Origin: Rhizobacter sp. | GTDB taxonomy: Bacteria; Pseudomonadota; Gammaproteobacteria; Burkholderiales; Burkholderiaceae_C | Reading direction: 5' to 3' | Length of the DNA stretch: 5,371 nt | NCBI GenBank assembly: GCA_014380155.1 | Contig: JACMKJ010000270.1 | Span: 1-5,371 of the forward strand | Translations under genes and position numbers: made by a program | In this document: positions 4,303-5,371 of the stretch, one piece after another | Layout: the number at the start of each line of letters is the position of its first letter | Position numbering within the stretch: the first letter of the stretch is position 1 | The notes under the pieces: generated by a model | What the model was told of the DNA's origin: nothing | The model's database searches: none | The model's input: only the letters and a program-made list of their open reading frames with translations

Positions 4303-5371
4303 AACGCGACTTCGGCAAAGCTGCGCAGCTTGCGGCTGTGCAGCTGGTCGACACCTTGTTCACGCAGCAGCTCCATCGCGCGGATGCCGATGCGCAGGTG
4401 CTGGTCGACCCGCTCGCGGTAGAAGTGGTTGGCCATGCCGGGCAGCTTGATCTCGCCGTGCAGCGGCTTGTCGCTCACGCACAGCAAGGTGCCGTAGGGC
4501 ACGCGGAAGCGGAAGCCGTTGGCCGCGATGGTGGCGCTTTCCATGTCGAGCGCGATCGCGCGTGACTGCGAGAAGCGCCGCTCCGGCGTGCTGTACTGGT
4601 GATGGAAGGGCAGCAGCTCCCAGTTGCGGTTGTCGGTGCTCGCCACCGTGCCGGTGCGCATCACGCGTTTCAGCTCGTAGCCTTGCAGCTGCGTGATCTC
4701 GGCCACCGCCGATTCGAGCGCGACCTGCACCTCGGCCAGCGGCGGGATCGGCACCCACAGCGGCAGGTCTTCGTCGAGCACGTGGTCTTCTCGCACGTAG
4801 CCGTGAGCCAGCACGTAGTCGCCCAGCGCCTGGGTGTTGCGCAGGCCCGCGCAGTGCCCGAGCATGACCCAGGCGTGCGGGCGCAACACCGCGATGTGGT
4901 CGGTGATGGTCTTGGCGTTGGCCGGGCCGACGCCGATGTTGACCATGGTGATGCCGGTGCGGTCTTCGCGCACCAGGTGGTAGGCCGGCATCTGCGGCAG
5001 GCGCGGCGGCGCCACGCCGAGGTCGTCACCTGGCTGTGGCGGCGCGCCGGGCTGGCGCTCGACCACGTTGCCCGGCTGCACGAAGGCGGCGTAACCCGAG
5101 TTAGGGTCGGCCATCATTTCGTGGCCAAGCTGGATGAACTCGTCGATGTAGAACTGGTAGTTGGTGAACAGCACGAAGTTCTGGAAGTGCTGGGGCGCGG
5201 TGCCGGTGTAGTGGCGCAGGCGGTGCAGCGAGTAATCGACACGCGGCGCGGTGAATAGCGACAGCGGGTGGCGCGCGGGACCGTCGGGGCCGAGTGGCGG
5301 CTCGTGCGTGCCATTGGCAATGCCGACGTCCATGGCCGACAAGTCGGGCAGGTCGAACTGGTCGCGCAGCA
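4296..5371 (-). CDS. amn: AMP nucleosidase (5' end outside the window)
   Basis: The enzyme hydrolyses AMP to adenine and ribose 5-phosphate in the cytosol, a purine salvage step that regulates the adenylate pool. The frame is open to the window edge on the minus strand, giving 357 codons plus TGA (4296-4298); E. coli Amn has about 484 residues, so roughly a quarter is missing, including the true start. Recognisable blocks, read N to C, are LRDQFDLPDL then ANGTHEPP, the YTGTAPQHFQNFVLFTNYQ segment near the domain junction, NIGVGPANAKTITDHIAVLR and VMLGHCAGLRNTQALGDYV of the nucleoside-phosphorylase-like fold, GTVASTDNRNWEL, ALDMESATIAANGFRFRVPYG, and CVSDKPLHGEIKLPGMANHFY. The acidic residue of the SDKPLHG motif corresponds to the catalytic Asp of the PNP fold, and the glutamate of DMESA to its ribose-binding residue. 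All of these look intact. No terminator with a T-run separates it from the convergent small gene. Confidence 0.96.
   Translation of the reverse strand, partial: LRDQFDLPDLSAMDVGIANGTHEPPLGPDGPARHPLSLFTAPRVDYSLHRLRHYTGTAPQHFQNFVLFTNYQFYIDEFIQLGHEMMADPNSGYAAFVQPGNVVERQPGAPPQPGDDLGVAPPRLPQMPAYHLVREDRTGITMVNIGVGPANAKTITDHIAVLRPHAWVMLGHCAGLRNTQALGDYVLAHGYVREDHVLDEDLPLWVPIPPLAEVQVALESAVAEITQLQGYELKRVMRTGTVASTDNRNWELLPFHHQYSTPERRFSQSRAIALDMESATIAANGFRFRVPYGTLLCVSDKPLHGEIKLPGMANHFYRERVDQHLRIGIRAMELLREQGVDQLHSRKLRSFAEVAFQ
4320..4344 (+). terminator. 10-bp hairpin just past the three-gene cluster, possible 3' end
   Basis: GCTGCGCAGC (4320-4329) pairs with GCTGTGCAGC (4335-4344) around the loop TTGCG, with a single G-U pair in plus-strand RNA. 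It begins 18 nt after the TGA of the 53-residue gene. On the minus strand the wobble becomes a C-A mismatch, so the fold suits the plus transcript. It lies within the coding end of amn and has no T-run, so it may stabilise or end the plus message, or be chance. Confidence 0.3.

Noticed and set aside
4599..5258. A 219-codon plus-strand frame opposite amn.
   Set aside because: The conserved AMP nucleosidase blocks lie on the minus strand; the opposing product is a Val/His/Arg-rich shadow.

Overview
This is a GC-rich, gene-dense chromosomal window, most likely from a betaproteobacterium of the order Burkholderiales. That placement is an inference from base composition, the protein types and the look of the start regions, not from a marker gene. 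It holds six protein genes that can be supported, two of them cut by the window edges. No RNA gene, CRISPR array, insertion sequence or phage gene is visible.

Layout. (1) Positions 1-941, plus strand: the last ~312 residues of a flavin-dependent oxidoreductase of the tryptophan-halogenase-like superfamily. (2) Positions 938-1939, minus strand: a soluble PAS-GGDEF diguanylate cyclase that converges on gene 1, their stop codons overlapping by 4 bp. (3) Positions 1940-2150: a divergent intergenic region holding a weak promoter candidate for the cyclase and a leader hairpin for the next gene. (4) Positions 2151-2462, plus: a 103-residue exported protein of unknown function built from two copies of a short charged helical repeat. 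(5) Positions 2463-2587: a 125-bp spacer packed with three inverted repeats, the last of which can pair with the ribosome binding site of the next gene. (6) Positions 2588-4302, plus: a tight three-gene cluster made of a DUF2167-type membrane-anchored periplasmic protein, an unrecognised four-helix membrane protein, and a 53-residue single-helix protein with a proline-rich tail. (7) Positions 4296-5371, minus: the C-terminal three quarters of AMP nucleosidase (amn), converging on the small gene with a 7-bp overlap.

How the genes work together. The two ends carry ordinary metabolism (flavoenzyme, AMP hydrolysis to adenine and ribose 5-phosphate), and the cyclase makes the second messenger c-di-GMP in response to an unknown PAS-sensed signal. 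The part most likely to be undescribed is the 2588-4302 cluster. Its genes have spacings of +6 and -16 nt, all three products are membrane or envelope proteins, and the leader could control translation by hiding the ribosome binding site. They probably act as one envelope module of unknown function.
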